Positions 22,276 to 33,679 of a stretch of 64,000 nt of DNA are shown here, in pieces. The stretch comes from Pythium myriotylum (taxonomy: Eukaryota > Oomycota > Peronosporomycetes > Pythiales > Pythiaceae). The first letter of the stretch is position 1. The number at the start of each line of letters is the position of its first letter. The position numbers were made by a program, and so were the translations under genes. The notes beneath the pieces were generated by a model. It saw nothing but the letters and a program-made list of their open reading frames with translations. It searched no databases and was not told where the DNA came from. The stretch covers positions 682,001 to 746,000 of the forward strand of contig JALJCQ010000006.1 in the NCBI GenBank assembly GCA_023091665.1, given 5' to 3'.

Positions 22276-23620
22276 TCAGATCTCTACTTTGAGCTTGTCC
22301 CAACCGACTGCTGCATCCGGGGCCGGTAGTCGCGCGAGTGATCGTCCGCGCTCTCTCAGTAGAGCATCTCCGACCTCATGGACCGTTGTAGCCGCACAGG
22401 TGGGCAGGGGAAACCGTAGACTCTGTTGGCGACGACCCATGAAGCGTGGGCCTGCCAGTGATGGACTAATCTGGAGACGAACAGAGTCATGGTCAGACCG
22501 TTGATACGGGGCTTCAGTGGTTACCTGATGCACTCGAGGAAGGTGAGGAGCCGAGATATACCAGCGGTCCAGCCTGGTCGACGCCAATCTACCATCGGAG
22601 ACGCAATACGAGTAAGTGTGGTACTCGGAGTGGAATCGGCGCACATCGGTTGAGGACGTGGCGTTGAGCATATCAGGAGCGACCGTGTCCACAACATTCC
22701 AAGCTTGGAGGAGGGCGACGAGAGCCGGTGAGAAATGCGATGAGGCTGCCAAGTGGCTTCGGTCAAGTTCCAGGTCCAGCGTGCAGTTGAAATCACCACC
22801 CAGAAGCACAAGACCAGGTGGGGCCTGGCCATGGGCAAGATCGAAAAAAGGCTTCTCGTGTGGGTCGATGAACTGGGCCATAGACATTGACGATAGTGAC
22901 TGTCTCACCGGCGACAGTGCCAGTGACAGCGACAAAGTGCGCGGACCAGGAGTCCTGTCTCCACGGGGAGACATTTTGCAGAGCAGAATGGGGGGGGGGG
23001 GAGAGAAGGTGTGCAACGCCCGCCGCTGCCGTGGAAACCGGTGGCCAATACGACATCACCAACTCCGTCTGATGGGGAGAGTACCCCCAAGACCGAAGCC
23101 AGAGGTGCTCAAGCATCCGGCTCCATTTGGGAACAGCACGAGTCTCTTGCAGAAGCACAACATCAAGGGAAAGCCCGGAGCGTCTTCGTCGGAAGGAGTC
23201 CAACCATGAGCTGAGTGACGGGATATCCTTGGCCATGCCTTGGACGTTCTGGGTGAGGAGGTGCAGGTGGGTGACCGGCCGTGGGTCCCGGTGACGATCC
23301 TCGCTGCGTCGGGAGGTCCAGGGTCGGTCAGGGGTCGTGACGGGAGCGAGGGCTTCACGGCTCTGCCACCTGCCAGTGTCAGAGTTGTGGAGGGGCGTCG
23401 ACGCCCCGTCCACATGGCCAACCGCGGCGAGTGACACGTCCCGCGCGGCGGCCTGACATCGGTGGGTTATAACTGCCCGCCGCGCTCCTGCGGTTGTGCT
23501 GGAGCGCGGGACAGTTCTGCTTGGTCGCATGCTTGAACAACGCGTGCAACCATGTTCCAGTCGTGCAGTCGCAGGGCATGCAGGGCCTCGCGAGCGTCGG
23601 ACGGGTGATCGAGGAGCCAT
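22276..23620 (-). CDS. retrotransposon APE-type endonuclease
   Basis: Two overlapping minus-strand frames join near 22850 (A6/T6 run). Frame one gives LLTQNVQGMA, VVLLQET (catalytic Glu) and VTIVNVYGPVHRP; frame two gives LLGGDFNCTLD, STRLDRWYIS and QRSDHDSVRL (catalytic His). These are the APE endonuclease motifs of LINEs, all present. The second frame ends at a TGA directly followed by the linker in the same frame. Only the frame break argues against activity. Confidence 0.8.
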
Positions 23621-24989
23621 CGGATCGGCGCTGACTCATCACTTTCTGCGGTGCTCACGACGGTGGCGACTGCCGCCAGCCGGGCCCACTCACGGTCGAC
23701 TTGGTCCTGTGATTCACCGCGGAGGAAGCTCGGAGTCGCTGGGCAGCCGTTGCGGTGGAGGAGTTCTGACCCGAGTCGAGAGAGCGTGGCCGGCGACATC
23801 AGTGCCATGGCTACTTCAGGGTAGGGCAAAGCACGGAGGAGGGCCAGGAGCGAGTCTGGCGATCTGCTCCAGTATTGACAGCCAGCTTCAACCGTGTCCG
23901 CCTCAGAGCGCGTTGCCGGGTCCACTTGAGCAGAGTCCCAGTCTCGGTAGGCGATCAGATTATGATACTCAGCTTGTTCCCACGCCGCAGCCAGCGCACT
24001 GCGCCGGCGTCTGCGGGGGTTGAGACATCGGTAGAGCTCAAAGCGAGTATGAGGAGCCACATACGGCATGGGCTCTTGTGCCGAATGGCTTGGGCTCGGT
24101 GGGTCAGAGGGCGAGTACGTTGAGTCGCTGCGCGAGTCCCGATATACTGGTCCGACTGCATGCAGCGGGATGCCCGTGGCATCCATCGGCGGTGCATACC
24201 ACCCTAGTGACATCAAGGCGGCTTGAAGTCGCTCTCTCATCAGTCCACGAGTGCCGTCGGGGTCTCCTTTGTGCCACTCGCTGTAGATACGCTCATTGAA
24301 GCGGATCGACTTGAAATGACCCTGGCCGGAGGGCAACGTCACGTGTAGCAGCACGGTGGGAATCACTCGGTGGCGGAGCAAGGTTCGTAGGATCGCGTAC
24401 GCCTCAGACGCGTCAGGAACCTGTTCGTGGATGTGTTCCGGGCCAGACGGGTCAGGTCGGACCAATCGTAGGATCCTGACAGAAGTCGACAGATCCTTGG
24501 TTTCCGTAATGACGAAGACCGGCTCGCGAACATACCACACCAACCCGAAGAGTTCTTCATCGCCTCCCCACTGTTGGAGAGTCATCTTACAGATGTCGGC
24601 GGCTTGAATCCCAGCAATGAAGGCCTTGATGACTTTGAGGGCTGCGGTACGATCTGCCGGTGAGCCTAGTCCATAGTAGCGCCGATTGAGGCCCGCCAGA
24701 GCCAGGGTTCCATCCGGTATTCGAGGTAGGCCGCACATACATTGGTCTTGTAAAAGGAGCTCTCCTTCACGTGCGAGGGCAGCGTCCTCATCACATCTCC
24801 CCTTACCCGACGAGTACGGCAGCCGTGAATCGCGAAGTACAGACAGCCTCCAGTTCCTGGGACATTCACACTCCTGGCACCAAGTGCGGCTAGCCACGTC
24901 ATGACCGTGGACGGCGACCGTAGTTCATCAAGCAGGGCATCGAGACGGGGGCTGAGGTACTCCTCCGCCAGCTCAGCAGGTTGGGGCAT
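23467..24989 (-). CDS. retrotransposon-encoded OTU-like cysteine protease region
   Basis: Between the gag-like ORF and the endonuclease lies a region read in two frames that meet near 24680. The first contains LGARSVNVPGTGGCLYFAIHG, which resembles the OTU catalytic block (DGNCLFRAI), with RGDVMRTL after it. The second continues with ALKVIKAFIAGIQAADI, FGLVWYVREPVFVITE and LPSGQGHFKSIRF, whose His matches the OTU catalytic His. The C-terminal 250 residues are unrecognised. Polyprotein processing or deubiquitination is inference from the family. Confidence 0.6.
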
Positions 24990-25028
24990 GGGCGTGCCTG
25001 CAGGTCACGCTCGAGTTGTGCATGGGCC

Positions 25029-26666
25029 TCAGCTCTGGACTGGGGAGCATAGAACGCGAGTAGCCCCAGCTGCTTGGGTTGCCGGCGGGTATCGTCCACC
25101 GAGCTGCTGCCATTTGGCCATGTGGTAGGAGCCGTCCACTCTCGGAGGAGAAGCCGGCGCTGCGCGCTTGCCTGGTCTTGGGCGCGCTGGCACAACCTGG
25201 AGGAGCTGGAAGGAAGGCGACGATTCCGATGGCTGAGATTGGTTAGGCTCCGGGTCAGGCTTCGTCAGTGCAGCCGAGGGCGCAGGGCACTCCGTGATTG
25301 CTGTATCCGACGGTGGCTTGTGCGGCTGAGCAGGTGGCGCCTGCGAGCCAGGTAGTTCCGGGGGAGGTAGCGGGGCCGCAGCACCCGTGTCCGCTCCTTC
25401 TGATGAGTCCAGCGGGAAACTCGTGGGAGCAGTGCGGTGTGCCTCCGTGGGGCTGGTCGACGTCAAAACAACGGCGGTCGAGGGCGCCTCAGCGCCTTGG
25501 TGCAGTCGAAGATCCTCGATGCGCTTGTGGAGGGCGCGCAGCTGCGCCGTCACTTTCTTGTGGGCCGCACGGGCGCGCTCCTTTTCTCGTCGAAGAGTGT
25601 CTTGGACAAGATGGTCCTTGGCAGCTTGCTGCAATCGTGCTTCTGCCGCAGCCTCACGAGCAGCCGCATCAGCGGCAAGCTTGGCCTGGCGTCGAGTTTT
25701 CGCATGGCGGTCTTTATCCTCAGCCTTGAAACGAGCTTCGAGAGCCGGGGCCGCAACTCGCCTCAAGTGGGCGAGCTGCTCGTTGCAGTGCTGGGGCGAC
25801 GAAGTCGCCGTCCACTTGGGGAGGCCTGGTCCTGTCGTGACGGTCACCTCTCGGGTGTGACGAGCAAGCGACTCGCTAGCGCGAGTGTTCTTGCAGTCCT
25901 TCGTGGGGTGGCGGACACTGAGGCATTTATCACACGGGACCCTGTTCGAAGTCCTCGGGTGATGAACCTCGTAGACAAGGTTGCGACCATTCAGCTGAAC
26001 CAAAAGCCTGCGCACTCCTTCGAAGGCTTTCGGGCACGTGATTTGGTTGAAGGAGACCTTCCAGCGCGGGCCGGAGAGGTCCCGGATGCCGATCGACTCG
26101 ACATACTCAACATGGTACGCTGTGGTGTGCGCCACCGCCGTAACGATGGCTCGCAGCTCAGCATGCCGGATCGTGGTGTCGCCTCGCAGGAAGACATGGT
26201 AAAGGAGCCCACGAGCAGCTTCATCCTTGCCTGCTCGAGGAACCGCCGTCACAAGGGAGTCGGTCGCCTGCGGCGTGACCGTACCGCGTCCGAGCTTCAA
26301 TACGCGGCCTGCCCAGAAGTCACGAACTTCTCGCCTGACGAACCGGAACACGGCGATGCCTGACTTAGCTTCGCAGTGGATCGAGTACACGTCGAGACAC
26401 AGATGCTCAATGACGGCCTTGGCAGCAGGGTCGTCTCCACATGCCAGGAGGAGCATGTGAATAAGGGTGTACTTGGCGTTGACTTCAGGGATCTTGATGC
26501 CTGGGGGAAGGAGAAGGTAAAGAAGCCACCCGAGATGGTTATGGAAATCCTCGAGGACGTCTCGTTCCGCGCTCGTATACGTTTCAAGCAGGAATTGAGG
26601 GAGCTTCGCCACATCAAGGCGCTTCGCCAGAACCTTGTATAAGACAGCCGCTTCTTGCTTGGTCAT
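25029..26666 (-). CDS. retrotransposon gag-like ORF1 with CCHC zinc knuckle
   Basis: 545 open codons, starting MTKQEAAVLYKVLAKRL. The middle holds a perfect CX2CX4HX4C knuckle (CDKCLSVRHPTKDC), then an Ala/Lys/Arg-rich coiled coil (about residues 310-410) and a Pro/Ser-rich tail. The same frame continues upstream through a single TAA at 26703 into a Pro/Gln-rich segment reaching 27092. So the real N-terminus probably lies upstream and this copy carries a nonsense mutation. Predicted role: RNA binding and particle formation. Confidence 0.75.
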   Translation of the reverse strand: MTKQEAAVLYKVLAKRLDVAKLPQFLLETYTSAERDVLEDFHNHLGWLLYLLLPPGIKIPEVNAKYTLIHMLLLACGDDPAAKAVIEHLCLDVYSIHCEAKSGIAVFRFVRREVRDFWAGRVLKLGRGTVTPQATDSLVTAVPRAGKDEAARGLLYHVFLRGDTTIRHAELRAIVTAVAHTTAYHVEYVESIGIRDLSGPRWKVSFNQITCPKAFEGVRRLLVQLNGRNLVYEVHHPRTSNRVPCDKCLSVRHPTKDCKNTRASESLARHTREVTVTTGPGLPKWTATSSPQHCNEQLAHLRRVAAPALEARFKAEDKDRHAKTRRQAKLAADAAAREAAAEARLQQAAKDHLVQDTLRREKERARAAHKKVTAQLRALHKRIEDLRLHQGAEAPSTAVVLTSTSPTEAHRTAPTSFPLDSSEGADTGAAAPLPPPELPGSQAPPAQPHKPPSDTAITECPAPSAALTKPDPEPNQSQPSESSPSFQLLQVVPARPRPGKRAAPASPPRVDGSYHMAKWQQLGGRYPPATQAAGATRVLCSPVQS

Positions 26667-27819
26667 TCGGCGTTGGTCACCGTCTTCTCGGAGGCTCGCG
26701 GGTTACATCACACACTCCAAGTCCTCCAAAAGAGCCGGATCGGGCGGGGGCGCTCGTTGGCCAGCTTCGAGGGGACTAGAAGGTGCAGAGGCCGCACTAC
26801 TCAGAAGGGAGCGCAGTCGGGCTGCCCCGTTTTTGGACCAGACTCCGTTGTCGTTGGACGACGTGGGTTTGCTGATCTGCTGACGAGGCGGTCGCGGTTG
26901 GGGTTGTCGTGGTTGTTGACTGCGCCGTGCACCCGTCGGTCGTGGAGGGGCTGGCCGAGAGTGCGATGGCGCCGCTTGCGGTCGCGCCGAGGGCGACTGC
27001 GGGGGGGACTCGAGGTGCGCTGTTGCTGCAGCGGCCTGGAGCGCGCTTGTGAACGGTGCTTTGGGCGAATCTTGCGTCTTGCCTTCCATCACGGCGTCTC
27101 CATCTTCCTCGAAGACTTTCGAGAGAGGGGGTCGCTGCGCTGGTCAGCACCGGTTCAACCGAGTCTGACATGATCGTCAAAGAGTCGATGGGGTTGGCAC
27201 TGGCGGTGGGTGGGTCCGAAGGGTCGAGGCTTGGAGAGGATGGCTCAATTGGTGCCTGACTACTGGGCTCATCGCTGAGTGTCGGCGGGGGCGTTGGGGG
27301 CGAGGTGGAGGATGCGAGGCCATCGGGAGCTTTTGGCGACGCCAATCCTTCACCACGTTCAGGCGGTGGGCCTGTGTCCACGGGGGTGGGCGGAGGCGTC
27401 CCCATGGAGGCAGGGGGTCTTCGCTCGTGGCTTGAGCTTCCGAACGGGGGGAACGAAGACTTGAGCTTGGTCGCTGGTCGGGTGGATAGTCACTTGCGCA
27501 CCAGCCGGCAAATTCGGAACATTTCGAAGCCTTGAGTCGTTGGAGCTGACGACAGCTTCGTTCTTTCTTCATTCCAGGGCAACGCACGCCTTTCGACACC
27601 CACATAGCCCACTCCCTCCGGCGCATCCTGCAGCTCCAGGCTTCTCCGCGGCCTCGGAACTCGAGCTCGGCGATCTTCATGCGCCATGGGCGACTCTCCG
27701 TGCATGATCGTCGCAAACGGGCGGCTCACGTTGCCCGCGAGTGGTCGCCCGAGGGCGACCCTTGGAAAAGCTGGAAAAGCTGGAAGGAGTCGAAGGGTCG
27801 CTTGTGCGGTTGGCCGCAA

Positions 27820-28310
27820 ATTGGAGAGTCCTTCATTCGAGGTCCTAGGGTAGTTCGGAGTCTTGAGCTGGAGATGGCGACTATTCCAATCGCTATGAAT
27901 GACATGCCAGTTTGGTTTTTTTGAAGAGTAACTCGTGCGATTCTTTTAATCCATGCTCGCGCGGAAAGCTCATCTCCGCGGCCAAGGTAACCAAAGATGC
28001 TGGCCATGATGAACAATATATCTCACCAATCTCGACGTGTCACTCCCGCTCAATGAGCCTGGAAGACTGGGAGATCGGCAGACCTCGCGTTTTTTCACAT
28101 ATTTCATGGCCACAACAAGATCGCAACACATCGAAGGGAAACCATCAGTACGAGTCCGGCCTTGGTCCAAAGCAAAATGCAGTTGTACTCATCATCCTTC
28201 GAGGTGCAGAATGACAGTACTCAAGAAAGAATGTTGGTGTGATCAGCCCTCAAGAAAGGCTGCCGCACTTTCGATAATCCGAGCACGTCCGGGAACTTCC
28301 TTCACGCAAC
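27820..28310. other. retrotransposon flank and upstream region
   Basis: Composition drops from GC-rich to average near 27830, which marks the approximate 5' edge of the retrotransposon. No gene was seen before the next family member. Confidence 0.4.
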
Positions 28311-29481
28311 ATGCTCGCAACCAACAACGGCGACGACGAGTGCGCGCTTGCCGCGGTTCTATCGCTCATCGACGACGTGTATGAATTCCACCGACGCAGC
28401 ACACCGACCCATGATGACGTCCTTGCGCCACAGCAGCGACCAATGACCGCGGCTGTGAGACGCCTTCGAGACCGCGTGGCCACACTGGAAGAGGCTCTCG
28501 TCGTTGCCAAGAATGCGTGGCGAGATGGGGAGGTGGCAAGAGCGTGGGCTGGCATTTCCCAAAGCCAGCGCGAGCAACACTTACGAGCGCTGGAGGAGAA
28601 CGCGGTGTTGATGGAGGCCATCCATGACCAACTCAGCGACGTTCAACGTATGGCTCTTCTTTTACAGACGTCTGTGCAGCTCATGTGGAGATCGGTACGT
28701 ACATTTGGTGCAACGTAGTGAGTGACACAAAGATCTCTCACGTGACGCTTTCGTGCAGCGAATTCGGATCCCATATGAGCCACAACTTCGTCAGGACGTG
28801 GACTACGCTCGCTACGAGAGTATCGTTCGCGAACGATTGGACGCTACTGATTTCACAAACGATCCAATGTGGTCGTGCCATCCCCGTCCTCCTATAGGAC
28901 CTCCACTGTGGGACCGCTCGAGCCAATGTGACGGCCATCGACTCCAGATCTGCAATCGATACCGAGCATTTTTGCCTTTCAAACTCTCAACAATTGTTGG
29001 TGTGGTGTGGGAGTTCATCAACGATCGAGGGAGCAGCGATGGCATTGAACCCGAACGCAACGAGAGTTCGCGGCGAGTCAGTTACCTCACCGACGAGCCC
29101 GGTGGGTTCTACGCGATGCGAGGGACCGGAGTCTGTGTGCGCGAGTACCTACCGGACGGATCCGTTATGTTCAAATGGGGGATAACCTCGTCCGCTAACC
29201 ACGAAGAGACGTACAATCGTGAAAGCATCATGGCTGGCTTTCTGATGCACGAGACGGGATGCATACGGGCAACTCGCGTGGAAATAGGGGGCAGAAACCC
29301 CCTAGTTTATCTCGAGGATATTGAATGGAAAGTTGTCGAGCCCGAAGACGATGTTGGAATGGATGTGCCCGGCCAGCTCACTCAGATCGAAGCATTTTTT
29401 CAGTGGTTGAGTGAGAATTACAACTTGGCAGCCTGGCAGCATCTCGAAAATTCAATCGTCAATGCTAGCAGTGCTGCGTAA
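28311..29481 (+). CDS. bZIP-like/START-like family protein (two exons)
   Basis: Join of 28311-28694 and 28759-29481, 368 aa, phase-0 intron of 64 bp. Exon 1: MLATNNGDDECALAAVLSLIDDVYEF, then AVRRLRDRVATLEEAL (basic patch largely lost) and WAGISQSQREQHLRALEEN. Exon 2: DPMWSCHPRPPIGPPLWDR, ICNRYRAFLPFKLSTIVG, MHETGCIRATRV, LENSIVNASSA. This is the subfamily with a Cys-Pro-Arg-Pro-Pro signature before the START-like core. The coiled coil is intact. Confidence 0.82.
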
Positions 29482-30624
29482 AAATAATGACACCAACGAG
29501 CTGGAGTCTGCTGCTGTCGAGACGTCCATTGCAGTCTTCAGTACTTGACGATGTCGATGCAATTGAAGTCCATCGAGTTCATCTTATCAGTGTTCAATAC
29601 TACTGGAGTGCAAAATACGCCCTTGCTCATGTCTTTCACGATCGAATCACGTTCGTGGCCAGCACTCGGCACATCTCCAAGGGTGCCATCGAGCACCGGA
29701 AGCGTTGATGACGGGTGACTGGATGCACCCAACATCGACACCCAACAACCGGAATGACAGTGGCCGAAAGAGGAATGTTTGTGCGTTCAACAGTTGTACT
29801 GCACCGAACGAACGATAATGATTCGATCACACTTCTGAAAATCCTTCAGACGGCGAACTGTCTTTCTCATAACAAACGAAAGAAAATTTGAGAGATACAG
29901 CACTTGAGCTGATTAGTGATGGATACGTTTCCGCTGACCAATTCGACCCTGCAGCTCTTTATCAAGTTCCTCATCAAAATCGATGGCACCACCGAAGATG
30001 ACCAGCACTGCGTAGTGCAATCTTGACCATTATAATACTCATGCAAAGATGTCGGCGTGCATATCTCGGTGGGTCATTCATCGTTCTAGAGACGGAGACG
30101 ACTTGCAACCCAGCAAGCAGCAGTACTCAGAACTATTTCAGTGTTCCTTTCAGTTCTCGATTAGAAGCGAACTTTCCCATCATAAAAATGCTGGCAGTTC
30201 ATCGTTCCCTACGAAAATGCGTATCCTGCACACTCATCCAACTCTCATTGGAAACAAGCAATCAGAAAGTCGTTGCATCATCCATCTCGCCGCACCCAGC
30301 AACACAATCACAACGGCAACTCTATGGCATGATGGGCAGCGAAGAGCAGGACAAATAGTGTTGTGAGGACATTGTGATAGAGTAACGGAAGAAACATCCA
30401 GAAGGTACGTGGGTTCAGTGAAGCCTTCTCCAGTTCGTCACGCCCATCCAACAGACAAACCTTTCCGTATCGACAATGTTGACACGGGAGGTTGTGCATT
30501 CGTTGACTGTCAAGTTGAGTCAGTCGTGACTTTGAACAAGTGGAATGATTGTATGTCAATGGAATGTTGGTGCTAACGGCAAGTGAGCCTGAGAAGCCGC
30601 CACCACCTTGTCTCATTCCCAAAA
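29482..30624. other. intergenic, no gene seen
   Basis: 1.1 kb between two plus-strand paralogues. Short open frames exist but none has family motifs, a signal peptide or codon structure I would support. Confidence 0.4.
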
Positions 30625-31796
30625 ATGAGTCTCGCCGACCGAACGGACGAGGAGGCCGTGCTCGACGCCGCGTTCTCCCTCATCGACGACGTCTACTCCT
30701 TCCACGGCAGCGCGGATGAGACAGCAGCAGACAGCTCGTCGCCGAAGCCAAGCGCGGCCGTGAAGCGCCTTCGAGAGCAGGTCGCATCGCTGGAGGAGGC
30801 GTTGGCAGAGGCGCAGCAGACATGGCGGGATGGAGAGATGGCACGAACATGGGCGCACGTCGCCAAGAATCAGCATGCGCAGTCCGAAGTCGTGCTCGAG
30901 GAGAATGAACAGCTCAAGGAGAGACTCGGCCAGCAGTTTGTTAACACACAGCGCATGGCGATGCTACTCGAGCACTCGTCCCAGCTGATGCGCGCGTCGG
31001 TACGTAGGTCGAATGTAAATTTCGGGTGGAACTCCAACTGATGCGGAGTTGACGTGGATATTAGCGAGAATGGGAGCAACAAGTCGAACCGCGCTTTCGT
31101 CCTGGCCAAGACAAGGTGTACCTTCAGTCTGTTCTCCGCGAGCGCCTAAACGCGACCCCATTCACAACAGACCCCACATGGGCGTGTCCACGTCCTCCTC
31201 TCGGATCGCCGTTTTGGGATCGATCTAGCCACTGTGATGGCTCCAAGCTCGATATCTGCAACAAGTATGCAACATATTTTCCGTTCAAGTTGTCCGTCGT
31301 CGCCCACGTGATGTGGAAGTATATCAATCACCGAAATGTCAGTGAACGCATCATGGATGTCAGTCAAGAAGTGGAAACCTCACGACAGGTCACTTACGTC
31401 GTCGAAGAGACTTATGGGTACTATGAGGGCCATGGCCACGGGGTCTTCCGACGTGACTTTCAGTCCGATGGCTCCGTATTCTTCTCTTGGGCATCCATTG
31501 CGGCTCCCAATCCCAGTGATACCAACAGTGACGCCAACATGCTCGTTGGACTGGAGATGTACGAGATCGGCTGGATGCGAGCGACGCGGCTGCCATCGTC
31601 CGGATCTGGTCCACTCACCTACATCGAGGAGGTCGCGTGGAAGCATATCTACCCCACGGACGAGACCGCCAATAAGAGCGACCAGCTCAAGCATCTCGAG
31701 GCCTTCATGCAGCGACTAAGCGAAGAGTACAACCTCGCCGGATGGCAGCGCCTCGAAAACTCGGTTCTCGACGCCAGTCTCGGGTCTACAAACTGA
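30625..31796 (+). CDS. bZIP-like/START-like family protein (two exons)
   Basis: Join of 30625-30999 and 31065-31796, 368 aa, phase-0 intron of 65 bp. Exon 1: MSLADRTDEEAVLDAAFSLIDDVYSFHG, AVKRLREQVASLEEALAEA (weak basic patch), WAHVAKNQHAQSEVVLEEN. Exon 2 begins REWEQQVEPRF and carries DPTWACPRPPLGSPFWDRS, ICNKYATYFPFKLSVVAHVMW, EIGWMRATRLPSSG and LENSVLDASLG. It is closest to the gene at 35.5-36.7 kb, whose exon 2 starts with the matching RQWEPQ. The sequence tctcattcccaaaaATG places a weak initiator-like string at the start codon. Confidence 0.83.
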
Positions 31797-32093
31797 CGCA
31801 ACGTCGTCAGTACTACATTTTTCGTCGGTCGAGGAGAAGAGAGAAGTATCGCAGAAGTGTCAAGTGTTAATTCTTGTAGCTAATCCAGAGTAAACACAAT
31901 TCGTTTATCTCGGTGTTACTCTCTCTCTCTCTTTCTCCTTCTCTCTCCTTCTCTCAAGACGACTGGCTCGACGAGCCACTCTCGAAGATGAAGCATCCAT
32001 TCCAACCCACTCGTTTTGGTGATCTGATCGGAATGGTGGTAGTGACCACCAGAGTGGTGGTGAAGCAAGGAGCTCAGAGCTCAGTTGACAAGC
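31797..32093. other. short intergenic with pyrimidine tract
   Basis: Contains a 35-bp (TC)n-rich tract at 31919-31954, probably part of the next gene's promoter. No gene was seen. Confidence 0.5.
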
Positions 32094-33212
32094 ATGGAGA
32101 ACGCGGCGCACGAGGACGACGTGCTCGCAGCGGTGGCGGCGCTGATCGACGAAGTCTATGCGTTCTATAGCGCTGAAGGCGGTGCAAACGCGCTGGACGA
32201 AGAAGTTGTGCGCTTGGAGAAGCAGGTCTCGGGGCCTCAGACGGAGCTGCGGGCGCGTGCGATGGCCACGCTCTGGCAGCAAGTCGCGATGAACCAACGA
32301 GCGCAGCGCACGGACGTCGAACACGAGAATGCGGTGCTGAGAAGCGCCATGCAAGAACGATTGGGCGATGCGCAGCGAGTGTTGGAGCTGCTGGTCGAGT
32401 CGTTTAATATCATCGAAGGATCGGTGAGACGGTTGAGGAGAATCGTATGGATGGAGGCAAGCTGATTGGGATATGGCGGACAGCGTCTTTGGAAGAGCCC
32501 AGTGGAGCCAGTGACGAAACCGGACAACAAGGTGAAGCAGTACGAAACTGCGATACGTCGACGACTTCGGCGGACGGATTTCAGGGCCGACCCCACGTGG
32601 ACGTGCCCACACCCACCGATCGGCCCACCGTTTTGGAAACGCACAAGCGAATGCGACGGCACCGTGCTCACAGTCCGTAATTGGTTTGCCACCTATTATC
32701 CTGTAAAGCTGTCCATCGTGGCGTCTGCGTTCTGGAGCTACATGACGGACATGAATCCTGGCAGATACGAGAGTATCGAACGAGAAGAAGAGGCCTGTCA
32801 GCTGATCACACTCTTCGGCACAGAGTCTTATGGCAAGTGGGAAACGCACGGGCCTGGCGTTTTCCGACGCGAGTTCCAAAGCGATGGGTCGGTGCTATTC
32901 TCGTGGGGCCATATCACGTGCCCGAAGGATAGCGACGTGGACGTCTCAGCAAACGTCTTGGTCGGTCTAGAGATCCACGAAATCGGTTGCGCACGTGCAT
33001 CCCGAGTTCGCTCATCTGGGCTCCTCCATCTCATCGAATTCGAGTTCGTAACCATCAAAGAGATCAAGTCTCAACTTCTAGACGACGCCAGGGCGGACCA
33101 ACTCAAACATGTTGAAGATGTCATGAATCGCATGAGTGTGAGTAACCTTGCCGGTTGGCAGCAGCTTGAGAACCTCGTGCTCGATCGCAGCAACTCCCGT
33201 GGAAGATCGTAA
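32094..33212 (+). CDS. bZIP-like/START-like family protein without basic patch
   Basis: Join of 32094-32423 and 32484-33212, 352 aa, phase-0 intron of 60 bp. Exon 1 is short (110 codons): MENAAHEDDVLAAVAALIDEVYAF, then NALDEEVVRLEKQVSG with no basic region, and WQQVAMNQRAQRTDVEHEN. Exon 2: DPTWTCPHPPIGPPFWKR, VRNWFATYYPVKLSIVASAFW, FSWGHITCP, EIGCARASRV, LENLVLDRS. The START-like half is complete. The missing basic patch suggests a dimer partner that does not contact DNA (inference). Confidence 0.82.
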
Positions 33213-33679
33213 ATCTAGAATACCTTTCCCGATTATTTTCCTCGTGACGATATCCACATATCGCATCTGTGTCGTCCGAGGCGTTCTTGATATCCATATA
33301 ATACTCTCCCTAAAAGCTATTTAGACGTCACCGCTGTTCGAGGTCCCTTCCATATCTTGACGTACGTGGCATCATAGGAAGAAAATGAAAGGGAGACTTT
33401 GCTAGCATCCATGTAATTGCTCAGTCGTGAAAAGAATTAATCGAATCGCTTCGTATCGCAGTTTCGGTGAGATCTAGCTACGGAAATACATTCAAAGCTC
33501 AATGCGTCGATATTTTTTCTTTGAGACTCTCAAAGAGGAGCGGTTGTTGGGAGGGATCAACGAATTTCTCATCAACTATTGAACTCTAATGCTGCTGGAA
33601 AGGATTGACAAGTGTATGCACCGTGAACAGAATACTTTTGTCGCCCTGTTGATAATTACCGGGATCATCGTTGAGAGGA
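33213..33679. other. gap between convergent genes
   Basis: 467 bp between two convergent 3' ends; AT-rich, no gene recognised. Confidence 0.4.

Larger units (their letters stand above)
18232..27819 (-). mobile_element. decayed non-LTR (LINE-like) retrotransposon
   Basis: A GC-rich minus-strand element of about 9.6 kb, with outer limits approximate. In its own 5' to 3' order it has a Pro/Ser-rich leader, a gag-like CCHC protein, an OTU-like protease region, an APE endonuclease, a reverse transcriptase, a CCHC-type finger and an RNase H-like domain. Frames are interrupted by a stop at 26703, a stop at 22276 and frameshifts near 25000, 24680, 22850, about 21960-21830 and about 19350. So this copy is probably inactive, or contains homopolymer sequencing errors. 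No poly(A) is evident at the 3' side; a (GA)n tract follows instead. Target-site duplications were not found. It splits the gene array. Confidence 0.85.

Noticed and set aside
23496..24023. Plus-strand open frames within the retrotransposon
   Set aside because: Antisense to the OTU-like and ORF1 regions; high GC explains the openness.
31919..31954. (TC)n tract considered as a retrotransposon tail
   Set aside because: No element body lies next to it; it sits in a short promoter interval.
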